A program made the translations under genes and the position numbers. 51,907 nucleotides of DNA from Methanobacteriota archaeon (GTDB taxonomy: Archaea; Halobacteriota; Methanomicrobia; Methanomicrobiales; Methanoculleaceae), in NCBI GenBank assembly GCA_023393455.1, contig JAEWLJ010000011.1, forward strand, positions 1 through 51,907, written 5' to 3'. Below the pieces are notes generated by a model. That model had not been told where the DNA came from and made no database searches. It was given only the letters and a program-made list of their open reading frames with translations. The first letter of the stretch is position 1. Each line of letters opens with the position of its first letter. Below are positions 31,580 to 40,339 of the stretch, in pieces.

Positions 31580-33585
31580 AAGTCATCGTCCAGCCCCAGA
31601 AAGGCACGTATAAACTGTTGTTCGTCGAAGGCGGCCGCGTCGAGGGTTCGGGTTTCGTCGACCTGACCGCGACCCCGAAGGGCCAGCGGCCGAAGAACTT
31701 CAAGATGCGCCGGCGCGGCAAGCAGCTCAAGCCAATCCCGACCCGGGACCTCATCACCCTGCTGCGCCGCTCTCAGGTGCTCCTTGCGGCGAAGAGCCCT
31801 GCGTTCGAGTCGTTCCTCGCCGATCTCCAGATCCCGTCTTCAAGGATCAATATCTGCCGGTTCTGCCAGCTCGAGGACCGGTTCGTGCCGGTCGATAAGA
31901 CGACCGGAGTCCGGTACGGCGGCGAGTGGATCTGCATGGAGTGTGCAAAGCGGGAGATGCGCCGGGAGCTCGGTTACCTGGGGCGGTTCGGCGGCTCGGT
32001 GCTCGTCCACCTGGAGAAACTCCTCGCCCAGGTCCGGGATCTCGACCGGGTGTTGGCGTCGGTGGGGCCCGAGCACCCCGACCGGAAGCGGACGCTCTTT
32101 GATCGTCTCGAGGCGCATGAGGCTCAGAAGACCGCCCATATCACCGAACTCCCGCTCCCTCCCGCGTTTGCAAAGGCCTCCGGGGTCGAGTACTTGATGC
32201 CCGTCCAGCAGCTCGCCGTCAAGGACGGCCTCCTCGAAGGGCAGCACCTCCTCGTCGTCGCGGCCACCGCGAGCGGCAAGACCTTCATCGGTGAGATGGC
32301 CGGGATGAAGAACTTCCTCGAAGGGCGGGGGAGGATGCTTTTCCTGGTTCCGCTGGTCGCGCTCGCGAACCAGAAGTATCAGCGGTTCCGTGACCGCTAC
32401 GGCCACCTGGTCCGGGTCACCCTCCAGACCGGGGTGAGCCGCCTCAACCTTCCCGAGACCCGGTCGGCAGGGGATCGGGACGTCAACGCTCCCGTGGTGG
32501 TCGGAACCTACGAGGGGATCGATCACGCTCTCCGGACGGGGCGATCCATGAAGGATATCGGGACCGTCGTCATCGACGAGGTGCAGATGCTTGAAGACCC
32601 GGAGCGCGGCCACCGTCTCGACGGGCTGATTGCCCGGCTCAAACACGTCGCTCCCGAGGCGCAGTTCCTCTACCTCTCGGCCACGATCGGGGCTCCCGGG
32701 CTGCTTGCAGATAAACTCCGGGCGAACCTTGTCCGCTACGCGGACCGGCCGGTTCCGCTCGAACGCCACCTCATCTTCATCGAGCGGTCGAAGAAGATCA
32801 ACTTCATCAAGCAGATGGTCGCCGAGGAGTTCAAGGTACGGTCGTCAAAGGGCTATCGGGGCCAGACGATCGTCTTCACGAACTCCCGCGCCCGCTGCCA
32901 CACCATCGCCGAGGCCCTCGGCAAGATCGCCGCTCCCTACCATGCGGGGTTGACCGCCCAGGAACGTCGCGACGTCGAGCGGCGGTTCGCGAACGGAGAA
33001 CTTGGTGCCGTCGTGACCACGGCGGCGCTTGCTGCTGGCGTCGACTTCCCGGCATCCCAGGTGATCTTCGACGCCCTCGCGATGGGCATCCAGTGGCTCA
33101 CCGTCCAGGAGTTCCACCAGATGATGGGGCGGGCGGGCCGGCCGGACTTCCACGACCTCGGCCGGGTGGTCATCATGGCGGAGCCCGGTGGGTCGTACTC
33201 CCGGACGTCCGGGAAGACCGAGGAGGAGGTTGCCATCGGACTCCTGCGGGGCGAGATGGAGGAGGTCGCGCCCGAGTACGATATGGAGCAGAGCACGGAG
33301 GAGTTCGTCGCGAACGCCGTGGTCTCGAGCGGCGACGAGCAGCAGATCATCCGGATGACCCACGCGATGGTCGGGACGCTGGAGCCCGCCCTCCCCACCC
33401 TCCTTGACTATGGGCTGGTCCGGCGGTCGTGCGGGCGCATCGAACTCACCGATATGGCCCGGGTGATGGCCAAGCACTTCATCGGCGCCGAGCGGTTGAT
33501 GGAGATCAAGGACCTCGTCCGGCGCATGGACGACGCGGGTGAGATCGTCGCGGAACTCGAGTGCGCCGAGGAGACGACGCCGTAG
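31576..33585 (+). CDS. Ski2-like DEAD/DEAH-box helicase with N-terminal zinc finger (DUF5814 type)
   Basis: A 669-residue superfamily 2 helicase. The N-terminal 190 residues have a family-specific domain with a CxxC...CxxC zinc site (ICRFCQLED and WICMECAKRE). Motor motifs: I ATASGKTF, Ia PLVALANQ, II DEVQ (the box is DEVQ rather than DEAD/DEAH), III SATIG, IV IVFTNSR, V TAALAAGVDFP, VI QMMGRAGRP. A C-terminal winged-helix-like region follows. It probably acts on RNA or DNA repair intermediates; the substrate is unknown. Co-translated with two regulators. Confidence 0.9.
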   Translation: MKVIVQPQKGTYKLLFVEGGRVEGSGFVDLTATPKGQRPKNFKMRRRGKQLKPIPTRDLITLLRRSQVLLAAKSPAFESFLADLQIPSSRINICRFCQLEDRFVPVDKTTGVRYGGEWICMECAKREMRRELGYLGRFGGSVLVHLEKLLAQVRDLDRVLASVGPEHPDRKRTLFDRLEAHEAQKTAHITELPLPPAFAKASGVEYLMPVQQLAVKDGLLEGQHLLVVAATASGKTFIGEMAGMKNFLEGRGRMLFLVPLVALANQKYQRFRDRYGHLVRVTLQTGVSRLNLPETRSAGDRDVNAPVVVGTYEGIDHALRTGRSMKDIGTVVIDEVQMLEDPERGHRLDGLIARLKHVAPEAQFLYLSATIGAPGLLADKLRANLVRYADRPVPLERHLIFIERSKKINFIKQMVAEEFKVRSSKGYRGQTIVFTNSRARCHTIAEALGKIAAPYHAGLTAQERRDVERRFANGELGAVVTTAALAAGVDFPASQVIFDALAMGIQWLTVQEFHQMMGRAGRPDFHDLGRVVIMAEPGGSYSRTSGKTEEEVAIGLLRGEMEEVAPEYDMEQSTEEFVANAVVSSGDEQQIIRMTHAMVGTLEPALPTLLDYGLVRRSCGRIELTDMARVMAKHFIGAERLMEIKDLVRRMDDAGEIVAELECAEETTP

Positions 33586-33634
33586 GGTTTTTTCGGGACT
33601 GTCGGGGAGCCGCCTGGAAAAAGTGGCTCTCCCA

Positions 33635-34063
33635 AAAACCCGTGATCATTTGTGCTTTCAAGTTCCTTTGCCCCCGGCTTCACGTTTCGGGACATTACAA
33701 AGCTCATGTACGGATTTCCACCGGATATCGCCACGTAGGGGTGGGGCTGACGGAGAGGGGGGAGCTCCCCCCTCCCCTGTCTCTAGCCGGAAGGCCAACC
33801 TGTAACCCCCCATCGCCCGCGCTTCGCGCTCCTCCCGCCCCCCTGGGGGGCGGGCAGTGCGTGGCGATAGGCGATGCCCCTACGGGACATCGCTGGAGAA
33901 GACCGGAGGTGCGACGTTCCAGAGAACGACTATCCGTAGGCAGGAATTCGAGCACCGCCAGGTGCGCAGTCCAATGAAAAATCCGTACATGGGTTTTACA
34001 GCACTTCAAAATATGGACTAAGAGAGCAAGGGAACTTGAAGAACGCGAATGATCCGGGGTTTT
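33635..34063. repeat. 430-bp imperfect foldback carrying repeat copy C
   Basis: The 521-bp gap between convergent genes is filled by a foldback. The left arm (33635-33720) and right arm (33974-34063) are imperfect inverted copies. For example, TCAAGTTCCTTTGC pairs with GCAAGGGAACTTGA, and CATGTACGGATTT with AAATCCGTACATG. Between them lie repeat copy C and two hairpins like those upstream of ileS. A CCGGGG/CCCCGG hairpin follows at 34054-34073. Confidence 0.75.
33723..33869 (-). repeat. palindromic intergenic element, copy C (inverted)
   Basis: Reading the minus strand gives the same order as copies A and B: CGCCACGCACTGCCC, a stem CCCGCCCC/GGGGCGGG, GCGC-GAA-GCGC, a perfect 20-nt palindrome GAGGGGGGAGCTCCCCCCTC, and CCACCCCTACGTGGCGATATCC. 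The inverted repeat is GGATATCGCCACG at 33723-33735; its partner at 33858-33869 has changed in the last three bases. Confidence 0.85.
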
Positions 34064-34106
34064 AGATCCCCGGCCCCTCACATCGCCGGGTATGACCCAA
34101 ACCCCC

Positions 34107-35186
34107 TCACCGGTACCGCTCCAGGTACTCCCGCACCTTCTCAGACTCCACCCATCCTTCGTCGAGCTGCCTGAGGATTGCCTTGATCTGCCTGACCTGC
34201 TCTCGGATCTTCTCCGATCGATCGTCGTCGATGAGGTCGGCCATCCCCTGGACGACCTGAAGGGGATTTCGGATGTGGTCGGTCAGGACCGCAAACTGCT
34301 CGATGTTCCTCTCGATCTGCCGGTATGCCTCCATTCTTTCCCGCTCGATCCTCTCCCGCTCTCTCATCTCGCGCCTGAGGCTCTCGTTTGCCCCCCGGAG
34401 TTCTTCTGTCCGTTGCGTCACCAGTTCCTCAAGGCGATAGCGATACTCCACCAGCTCCTTCTCGGCCCGTCGCCTCTCCGTCACGTCCCGGGCGATGATG
34501 AGGATGGCCGGAGTGCCCCCGAGGGTGATGCGGTGGATGCTCGCCTCGACGGGGATCCGGTTGCCCTCCCGGGGGATCAGGTCGGCGGAGTGCAGGCGCT
34601 GGTTGCCCTTCTTGAAGTCGCTCCGGATGAGGATGACCGATCCGGGAGCACGGGCGAAGAGCTCGTCCCGGGTATATCCGAGGCACCGGCAGGCGAGCGC
34701 GTTCGCATCCAATATCCGGTAGGGCGTCCCTTCCCTGCCGACGGCGCATAGCAGCAGGAAATCGTTCCCGCTCTCGAAGAGGAGGCGGTAGCGGTCCCTG
34801 CTCTCCTGGAGATCGCGCCGGGAGCGTTCCAGTTCTCCGAGCACCAGGTTGACCTCGTCGACAAACCGTGAGACCGGGTCGCTCCCGACTGTAAGGAGGT
34901 GATGCGGAGCACTCTTCACCGTCTTGATGCCCTCGATGCTCGCATCCAGACAGGCGATGCGGGTGGCTACCTCCCGCTCCTTGAGCCAGACGCCGAGCAA
35001 CCCGAAGGCGATCCCGGCGAGGATGAGTCCGAGGATCGGGATATACGGGGAGGCCCATACCTCCTGGGGAATGCCGATCGGCACGAGGGCGAATGCAGAA
35101 GACAACTCCTGAGCGTTGGCAGACGGCGTATACAGGGCTGAAGAGGGAGGGGCCGGGAACCGGGATGCGTTGTTGCAGGGGACCAT
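34107..35186 (-). CDS. membrane-anchored PAS sensor protein with histidine H-box but no ATPase
   Basis: A 359-residue protein. One TM segment near residues 48-70 (YIPILGLILAGIAFGLLGVWL) is preceded by a short outside region. A PAS domain follows (about 130-260: YRLLFESGNDFLLLCAVG, ACRCLGYTRDELFARAPG, AILIIARDVTERRRAEKEL), then a coiled coil (LEELVTQRTEELRGANESL). The end has an H-box-like segment, VLTDHIRNPLQVVQGMADL, but the protein stops soon after with no HATPase domain. Such PAS-H proteins are frequent in Methanomicrobiales. It could pair with a separate kinase or be a pseudokinase sensor. Start ATG 35186 is chosen; the longer frame to 35243 is unsupported. Confidence 0.8.
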   Translation of the reverse strand: MVPCNNASRFPAPPSSALYTPSANAQELSSAFALVPIGIPQEVWASPYIPILGLILAGIAFGLLGVWLKEREVATRIACLDASIEGIKTVKSAPHHLLTVGSDPVSRFVDEVNLVLGELERSRRDLQESRDRYRLLFESGNDFLLLCAVGREGTPYRILDANALACRCLGYTRDELFARAPGSVILIRSDFKKGNQRLHSADLIPREGNRIPVEASIHRITLGGTPAILIIARDVTERRRAEKELVEYRYRLEELVTQRTEELRGANESLRREMRERERIERERMEAYRQIERNIEQFAVLTDHIRNPLQVVQGMADLIDDDRSEKIREQVRQIKAILRQLDEGWVESEKVREYLERYR

Positions 35187-35481
35187 GCCGTTGTAATGTC
35201 TCACTCGCCGGGCGGATACCCGCCGGCGACCTGCACGGTGCACCTGGAGGTTGCCCGGTCACCCGGCAGGAACCTTTCGTGGCGATTCCGACGCGCTTTT
35301 CAGCTGCGCGCCATGTAACCCCATGATGGTGAACTAATTATATAAATCTTTCCTACCTGGCGAGAGATTTTTCTGTCATAATCATCGTTTTCATCCGGAG
35401 GTGCGACCGCTCCTCGGCATCAGAGCTGTATCCGGCCTCTCTCCAACAGCGGGGAAAGGCGGCGTGCAGGATGGAAGCCGC
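35187..35481. other. intergenic region with one TATA-like box
   Basis: Between the PAS gene and the MFS gene (both minus). ATTATATAAATC (35334-35345) is a TATA-like box that would serve the PAS gene on the minus strand or, on the plus strand, an unknown transcript. No gene, repeat or hairpin of note was found. Confidence 0.4.
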
Positions 35482-36669
35482 CTACTCCTGCCCTGAGCTG
35501 CCGGCGGCCGTGCGGGCGCTCCTCTGCATCATCACCGCGAAGATCACGGTTCCGAGGAGACTTATCACGCCGCCCACGTAGAAGACGGCGTCGATGCCGA
35601 TGTAGTCCATGAAGACGCCTCCCATCAGCGGTGCGATGATCATGCCTATCCCGAAGACGGTGTTGTAGGCGCCCATTGCTGTCCCCATCCCGATAGTCCG
35701 GCCCGCATCGACCGTCAGGGCCATGATGGCCGGCTGCTGGATGGCCCCGCCGATGCCGACGAAGGAGGTGATCATGAGCAGGGGCAGAAACGACCCCGAC
35801 AATGGGATCGCAGCGATCGACAGCGCTGTTATCGCCGAGCCCACGACGATCAGGACGACCTTGTCCCCGGCGTCGGTGATCCTCCCCACCGGCACCTGGA
35901 GGAGCGCCATCAGGAAGGTGTTAGCGGAGAGGACGACGCCCACCTCGAAGGGGGTGATCGCGATGAGCGGGCCGAGGACCGGGATGAAGACCATCATGCC
36001 TCCGCGCCCGAGGGCGCTGATGAAGGAGAAGACCATGACCCCCCGCATCACCGGCAGCCTGAAGACCTCCCGGAGCGGGACGGCGCCCCCTTCCGGAGCC
36101 GTGAACGTGCCACGTTTTGCCTCGGGAAGAGAGACGCCGACGAGGAGCGTGGCGAACGCCGAGAGGGCGGCCATGACGTAGAAGACCGAATCCAGCCCGA
36201 ACGCATCGTTGAGGAACCCGCCGAGGAGCGGTCCCATCCCCATGCCGAGGAACATCGAGATGGAGAAGTTCCCCATATGGCTCCCCTCCTTCCCCTTCTC
36301 CGAGAGGTCGGCGACGTAGGCCATGGCTATCGGGACGACCATGGCCGAGGCGATCCCGTGGGCAAAGCGGACCGTCGTGAGCGAGTAGACGCTGTCGGCG
36401 GCGATGTATGCAAGCGAGAGGACGGCGTAAGCGAACATGCCGATGAGGATGATCCACTTCCTCCCCCGACGGTCCGATATCCTCCCGACGATGGGCATGA
36501 AGACCGACCGGGAGAGTGAGAAGGCCGAGAAGATGATGCCGAGCCAGATGCCGGTCGCGCCCAGGTTTTCTGCGTAGATCGGGAGCAGCGGGCTGACGAT
36601 GCCGAGCCCGAGCATGGTGGCGAAGACGGAGATGAATAAGACGTTATAGATGCGTTTAGCGGTGTTCAT
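35482..36669 (-). CDS. MFS transporter (drug/H+ antiporter-like)
   Basis: A 395-residue membrane protein with 12 predicted TM segments. TM1 starts VLFISVFATMLGLGIVSPLL; the loop 2-3 motif is GRISDRRGRKWIILIG, the MFS signature. The central loop (LPEAKRGTFTAPEGGAVPLR) separates the two six-helix halves. Family members expel drugs or metabolites by proton antiport; the substrate is unknown. The gene stands alone between the PAS gene and the methyltransferase gene, with 111 bp between its start and that gene's end. Confidence 0.93.
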   Translation of the reverse strand: MNTAKRIYNVLFISVFATMLGLGIVSPLLPIYAENLGATGIWLGIIFSAFSLSRSVFMPIVGRISDRRGRKWIILIGMFAYAVLSLAYIAADSVYSLTTVRFAHGIASAMVVPIAMAYVADLSEKGKEGSHMGNFSISMFLGMGMGPLLGGFLNDAFGLDSVFYVMAALSAFATLLVGVSLPEAKRGTFTAPEGGAVPLREVFRLPVMRGVMVFSFISALGRGGMMVFIPVLGPLIAITPFEVGVVLSANTFLMALLQVPVGRITDAGDKVVLIVVGSAITALSIAAIPLSGSFLPLLMITSFVGIGGAIQQPAIMALTVDAGRTIGMGTAMGAYNTVFGIGMIIAPLMGGVFMDYIGIDAVFYVGGVISLLGTVIFAVMMQRSARTAAGSSGQE

Positions 36670-36780
36670 GCAGGTACACTCGATAAAGATCAGGCCCGCG
36701 AACAGGGCCGGTGTGGGGTTGTTCTACGGTTGCGAGGAGAAAAGTTGGTGGTGCTGCGGCATATATATATCGGGCTGGGA

Positions 36781-37617
36781 TCAGGCCCGCTGCGCAACGC
36801 AGCACCACCGGTCGTAGAGCGGATCGCGGCGGTTCTCGAAGACCTCGGTCGTTCTCCCATCCTGCGTGCACCACTCCTCCACCCTTGCCGCCTCTTCCTG
36901 TGTGCCGACGGTGATCAGCGTCTCATCGGTGAGGGCGAGGAGATCGCCGACGATCGCTTGCCAGAGGGCCGTGTTGTAGGAGTAGATCTCCCCGACCATG
37001 AAGGCCGCGCCGAGGGGCGCCGGAGCAACGTAGCGGGACGCTTCCCGCGCGTCGATACACATGGTGTCGGAGGGGACGAGGCGTCCTTTTGAGAGGCCGA
37101 GCGCGAGGAGGCCCGGGTCGTTGTCGTAGGCGAGCGCCCGCACCCCTCCCGCCCGGAGGGCTGCGGTGCCGACCCCCGACCCGCAGCAGCAGTCGAGGCA
37201 GGGTGTTCCCGCACGGTCGCCCCAGACCTCGTCGAGGAGGTCGCGGATCTTCCCCTGGCGATCGGGGCGCAGGTCTTCCAGGGCGGGGATGGTGATCTTC
37301 GAGAGTTCCGTGCTGTAATATTCGCGGACCGCCGAGAGCCATACCTCCCGGCTCTCCTGGTAGATGTCGCCGCCGACCGCCTCGAAGCACTCGATGGCGG
37401 CGAGCATCGGCTCCCGGAAGAGGAACGAGGCGGCGCGCCACCCCCTCTCGTCATGGAGGGCGAGAGCGATCGGTTCCTCCTCCTCGTCGACCAGCAGCCG
37501 GGCCTCGTCGGGTGCAGCCTGGAGCAGCAGGATCGTGCATGCGTCCACCGTCAGTTCCGCAAACGACGGTTCGACCAGTTGACACCTCTCGACCTCGAAG
37601 ATATCTGCAACCTTCAC
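36781..37617 (-). CDS. class I SAM-dependent methyltransferase-like protein
   Basis: A 278-residue protein. The SAM motif I is in CLDCCCGSGVGTAALRAGG, followed by LAYDNDPGLLALGL (motif II region). The N-terminal 150 residues are unlike usual methyltransferases and may recognise the substrate (VEPSFAELTVDACTILLLQA, DERGWRAASFLFREPML). Start: GTG 37617 within the stop of the bactofilin-like gene (GTGA); an upstream continuation to 38247 reads that gene out of frame. Co-translation with a polymer-forming protein suggests a shared job at the cell surface or cytoskeleton, but that is inference. Confidence 0.82.
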   Translation of the reverse strand: MKVADIFEVERCQLVEPSFAELTVDACTILLLQAAPDEARLLVDEEEEPIALALHDERGWRAASFLFREPMLAAIECFEAVGGDIYQESREVWLSAVREYYSTELSKITIPALEDLRPDRQGKIRDLLDEVWGDRAGTPCLDCCCGSGVGTAALRAGGVRALAYDNDPGLLALGLSKGRLVPSDTMCIDAREASRYVAPAPLGAAFMVGEIYSYNTALWQAIVGDLLALTDETLITVGTQEEAARVEEWCTQDGRTTEVFENRRDPLYDRWCCVAQRA

Positions 37618-38462
37618 GCCGCTCGCCTCTCGATCTTCATGCCGCCCGGCGCCCGGATGACCCCGTCCACGCGGGCGTCCTCGTGCAGGGTGAGACACTT
37701 GCAGGAGACGTTCCCGAGGATATGCGCCTCCTGCTCGATCGTCACGTCGCCGTCGCTCTGGACGTCGCCGTGGACAACCGTACCGCTCGCGACGCTCGCA
37801 TCTTCGTGCGCATGGAGGCTCCCGAAGATTGTCGTCCCTCCACGGACGGCGATAGAGCCGGCACGGATGTTCCCGTGCAGGCGGCACCCCGCCCCGACGG
37901 TCATCTTCCCCGGGACGGAGAACGTCTGCATATTGAGGACGGCGCCGCTCGGGATCATCAGCGGCGTGGCATTGGGAGTCTCGTCTTCGCCGAAGAGTTT
38001 TTCGAGGATGGAACTCAGATCTTCCTCCTTCTCGATCCCGAGGACGGCCACCAGGTACATCATGATGTAGATGATGACCGGCATCGGGTTCCGTATGGAG
38101 ATCCAGCCTTTCGCCTCGAACCCGCGCTCTATCTGGACGTTGTCGCCGATATCGAGGTCGCCCTTGACGACCAGTTTGCCCAGGATCTTCACCCCTTCGC
38201 CGAGGTAGGCGTCCTCCTCGACGACGACGTCCCCGGCGATCTCGCACCAGTTGTCTATTCTGGCGTCGCCGTTCGCAACGATGTTGCCGTTGATCTTGCT
38301 GAATTCACAGACCACGACGTCGTTACCGAGGAGGCCGTAATCGATCCGGCATCGCTCGCCGATGACGATGTCCTGCTCGGTCTTGAGCGTCCTCTCCTGG
38401 AGTTCGGTGTTGTCCGGGAGGGTGCAGCCCTTGATCCAGTCGTGGTCTCCTGTTGCTTCCAT
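37614..38462 (-). CDS. polymer-forming cytoskeletal (bactofilin-like) beta-helix protein
   Basis: A 282-residue protein made of short left- or right-handed beta-helix repeats (VIGERCRIDYGLLGNDVVVC, GNIVANGDARIDNWCEIAGD, ARVDGVIRAPGGMKIERRAA). A hydrophobic interruption around residues 127-140 (PVIIYIMMYLVAVLG) suggests membrane association. Bactofilins polymerise without nucleotide and organise envelope machines. Ends in a GTGA overlap with the methyltransferase gene. Starts 16 bp after the apgM stop, so the three may be one transcript. Confidence 0.85.
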   Translation of the reverse strand: MEATGDHDWIKGCTLPDNTELQERTLKTEQDIVIGERCRIDYGLLGNDVVVCEFSKINGNIVANGDARIDNWCEIAGDVVVEEDAYLGEGVKILGKLVVKGDLDIGDNVQIERGFEAKGWISIRNPMPVIIYIMMYLVAVLGIEKEEDLSSILEKLFGEDETPNATPLMIPSGAVLNMQTFSVPGKMTVGAGCRLHGNIRAGSIAVRGGTTIFGSLHAHEDASVASGTVVHGDVQSDGDVTIEQEAHILGNVSCKCLTLHEDARVDGVIRAPGGMKIERRAA

Positions 38463-38478
38463 TTACCTGGTATAATCT

Positions 38479-39714
38479 TCATGCGCCATACTTATGACTC
38501 TTATTAATTAGATCCAGGATGATCGGCATGAGATCGCGGCCGCGGATACGATGCAGCCCCCCCTCCGCGCACGAAACCTCGTCGAACCGGTTCGTCCGGT
38601 CGACCCGGACACCGGGGCCCCCGATGACGACCGGAACCGGGTCGGCGCTGTGGTCTTTGACCGAACAGGGTGTGCTGTGGTCGGCGCAGACGACGATCAG
38701 GGTGTTCTCGAGATCGAGCAGCGGCGCGAGAGCCTTATCGATCACCTCGATGAAGTCACGCTTCTGGATCCCTTTCCCGTCGTGGCCGGCCTCGTCAGCG
38801 CCCTTGATGTTCATCAGCACGAAGTCCTTTCGGCCGAGTTCCCCTATCGCCGCTCTCACCTTGGCGTCGAGATCGGAGTCGACCGATCCGGTTGTCCCCG
38901 GCACCGGGATGTGTTCGAGCCCCACGACCTTCCCGATCCCGGAGATGAGGGTGGCTGCCGATATGACGCTTCCGGAGAGATCGTAGCGCTCCGAGAACTG
39001 CGGGAACGCGCCCATCTTCCCGACGCCCCGGATAAGGAGGAGATTTCCCGGCGGGAGTCCTTCCTCTACTCGCCGGACGTTCACCGGGTGGTTTTGGAGG
39101 ATCTCGCCGGACTGGCGGATGAACTCGTTGCAGGCAGCGGCGGTCTTTGCATCCGCCGGGTCGGCGGTGCACGGCCGGATCGTGAGCGGCTGCACTCCTT
39201 CTTTCTTCGGGTCGTTCGAGGAGACCCCATCACCGAGCCCCTCCCCGACGAGGGCGAGAGCCGCCCGGTGGCCGGCGCCCGCCTCGAACCTGAATCCGAC
39301 GCCGAGTTCCGAGAGGTCGACGCCGTCCCGGATGGCCTCTGCAAGCGGTTCTGTCCCGGATATCCGGCCGGCCCGGCGGTCGGTGACGAGGCCGTCCGCG
39401 TCCGCGGTGGCGAAGTTGCACCGGAACCCGATCATCCCGGCGGTCATGTGGATGCCGGTTCCTTCGGCCTCGAGCGGGCCGCGGCCGGTGTAGAACTCCC
39501 GCGGCGGGTAGCCGAGCAGGGCGAGGTGGGAGGTGTCGGACCCGGGCCGTATCCCGGGCGCGACAGTATCCATGATCCCCGATATGCCTTCAGCGACGAT
39601 CCTGTCGAGAACCGGGGTCCGTGCAGCGGCGAGGGGGGTCAGTCCGTCCAGCGCTTCACAGGGGCGGTCGGAGATCCCGTCCAGTACCAGGAAGAGAACC
39701 TTGTCGGCAATCAT
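38479..39714 (-). CDS. apgM: 2,3-bisphosphoglycerate-independent phosphoglycerate mutase, archaeal type
   Basis: A 411-residue member of the alkaline-phosphatase superfamily that interconverts 3- and 2-phosphoglycerate. Metal and catalytic motifs: LFLVLDGISDRP (start), PGSDTSHLALLGYPP (the phosphorylated Ser), MNIKGADEAGHDGKG and VVCADHSTPCSVKDHS. Length normal for aPGAM. Gluconeogenic and glycolytic role in methanogens. First gene of a probable operon with the bactofilin-like and methyltransferase genes. Confidence 0.95.
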   Translation of the reverse strand: MIADKVLFLVLDGISDRPCEALDGLTPLAAARTPVLDRIVAEGISGIMDTVAPGIRPGSDTSHLALLGYPPREFYTGRGPLEAEGTGIHMTAGMIGFRCNFATADADGLVTDRRAGRISGTEPLAEAIRDGVDLSELGVGFRFEAGAGHRAALALVGEGLGDGVSSNDPKKEGVQPLTIRPCTADPADAKTAAACNEFIRQSGEILQNHPVNVRRVEEGLPPGNLLLIRGVGKMGAFPQFSERYDLSGSVISAATLISGIGKVVGLEHIPVPGTTGSVDSDLDAKVRAAIGELGRKDFVLMNIKGADEAGHDGKGIQKRDFIEVIDKALAPLLDLENTLIVVCADHSTPCSVKDHSADPVPVVIGGPGVRVDRTNRFDEVSCAEGGLHRIRGRDLMPIILDLINKSHKYGA

Positions 39715-39741
39715 CGAGAACAGATCTGATCCCGAACCTGA

Positions 39742-40206
39742 TTATTCTTCCCGGTGAGCGGCGGTATCCCGGGTTGCCGGGCAGCCCTTCCCCTTCTGGA
39801 CGAGTTCCAGACACCGCTCGATCCGGAGAAACGCCTCCATAGCAAGGGTTTCGCTCCTGTCGCGGCACTCCTCGGCGCACCCGAGCATGCTGAGTATGTT
39901 TGCCGTCTTGATCGTCTCGGCCGCAAGGCACCGGAGTTCTTCGGCGAGTTCCTCGCCGAGGACGGTTCTCATCTCGCACGCGGTGTTGTAGATCTGGTGC
40001 GAGCACCGTTCGAGGATCGCGTTCGAGGAGAGAACCCGGGCGTTGCCGCTCTCTCCCTCCCTGAGTTCGTCCCACTCCCGGCGGAATTGGACGATCATCC
40101 TCATGATGATCCCCCGTGTCACCATCTCCTGCTCGCCGAAGTCCCGGTGATTGAACGCGACCCCGCTTATCCGCCGGCCCCTCACCTGCTGCCCTTCTGC
40201 CGCCAC
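39742..40206 (-). CDS. unknown helical Cys-rich protein
   Basis: A 154-residue protein I do not recognise. It looks all-helical with seven cysteines, including RCSHQIYNTACEMRTVL and LGCAEECRDRSETLAMEAF. No signal peptide, TM segment or known motif was seen. GTG at 40206 has GGGAGG about 8 bp upstream, which supports the start; an internal ATG at MVTRGIIMRM is the alternative. It lies between apgM and rps3ae on the same strand and has its own promoter room (about 130 bp). Confidence 0.65.
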   Translation of the reverse strand: MAAEGQQVRGRRISGVAFNHRDFGEQEMVTRGIIMRMIVQFRREWDELREGESGNARVLSSNAILERCSHQIYNTACEMRTVLGEELAEELRCLAAETIKTANILSMLGCAEECRDRSETLAMEAFLRIERCLELVQKGKGCPATRDTAAHREE

Positions 40207-40315
40207 CGCCGTCGCCTCCCTCTTGTATTCCGGTGGGGGTATGTCCCGTCATAGCGCATATAGCCTTCGTGCCGTTCCCCTCCGGTCTTCGATGGGGCGC
40301 AACAGGGACGCGAAT

Positions 40316-40331
40316 TCTAAAAAAGCGAGCG
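40316..40331 (-). terminator. T-run terminator of the rps15-rps3ae operon
   Basis: On the minus strand directly after the rps3ae stop: CCGCTCGCTTTTTTAG. A six-T run behind a GC-rich stretch. The remaining bases to 40206 show nothing else. Confidence 0.55.
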
Positions 40332-40339
40332 GTAGGGCC

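Noticed and set aside
38551..39729. 392-codon plus-strand open frame opposite apgM
   Set aside because: Shadow frame of a well-supported gene.
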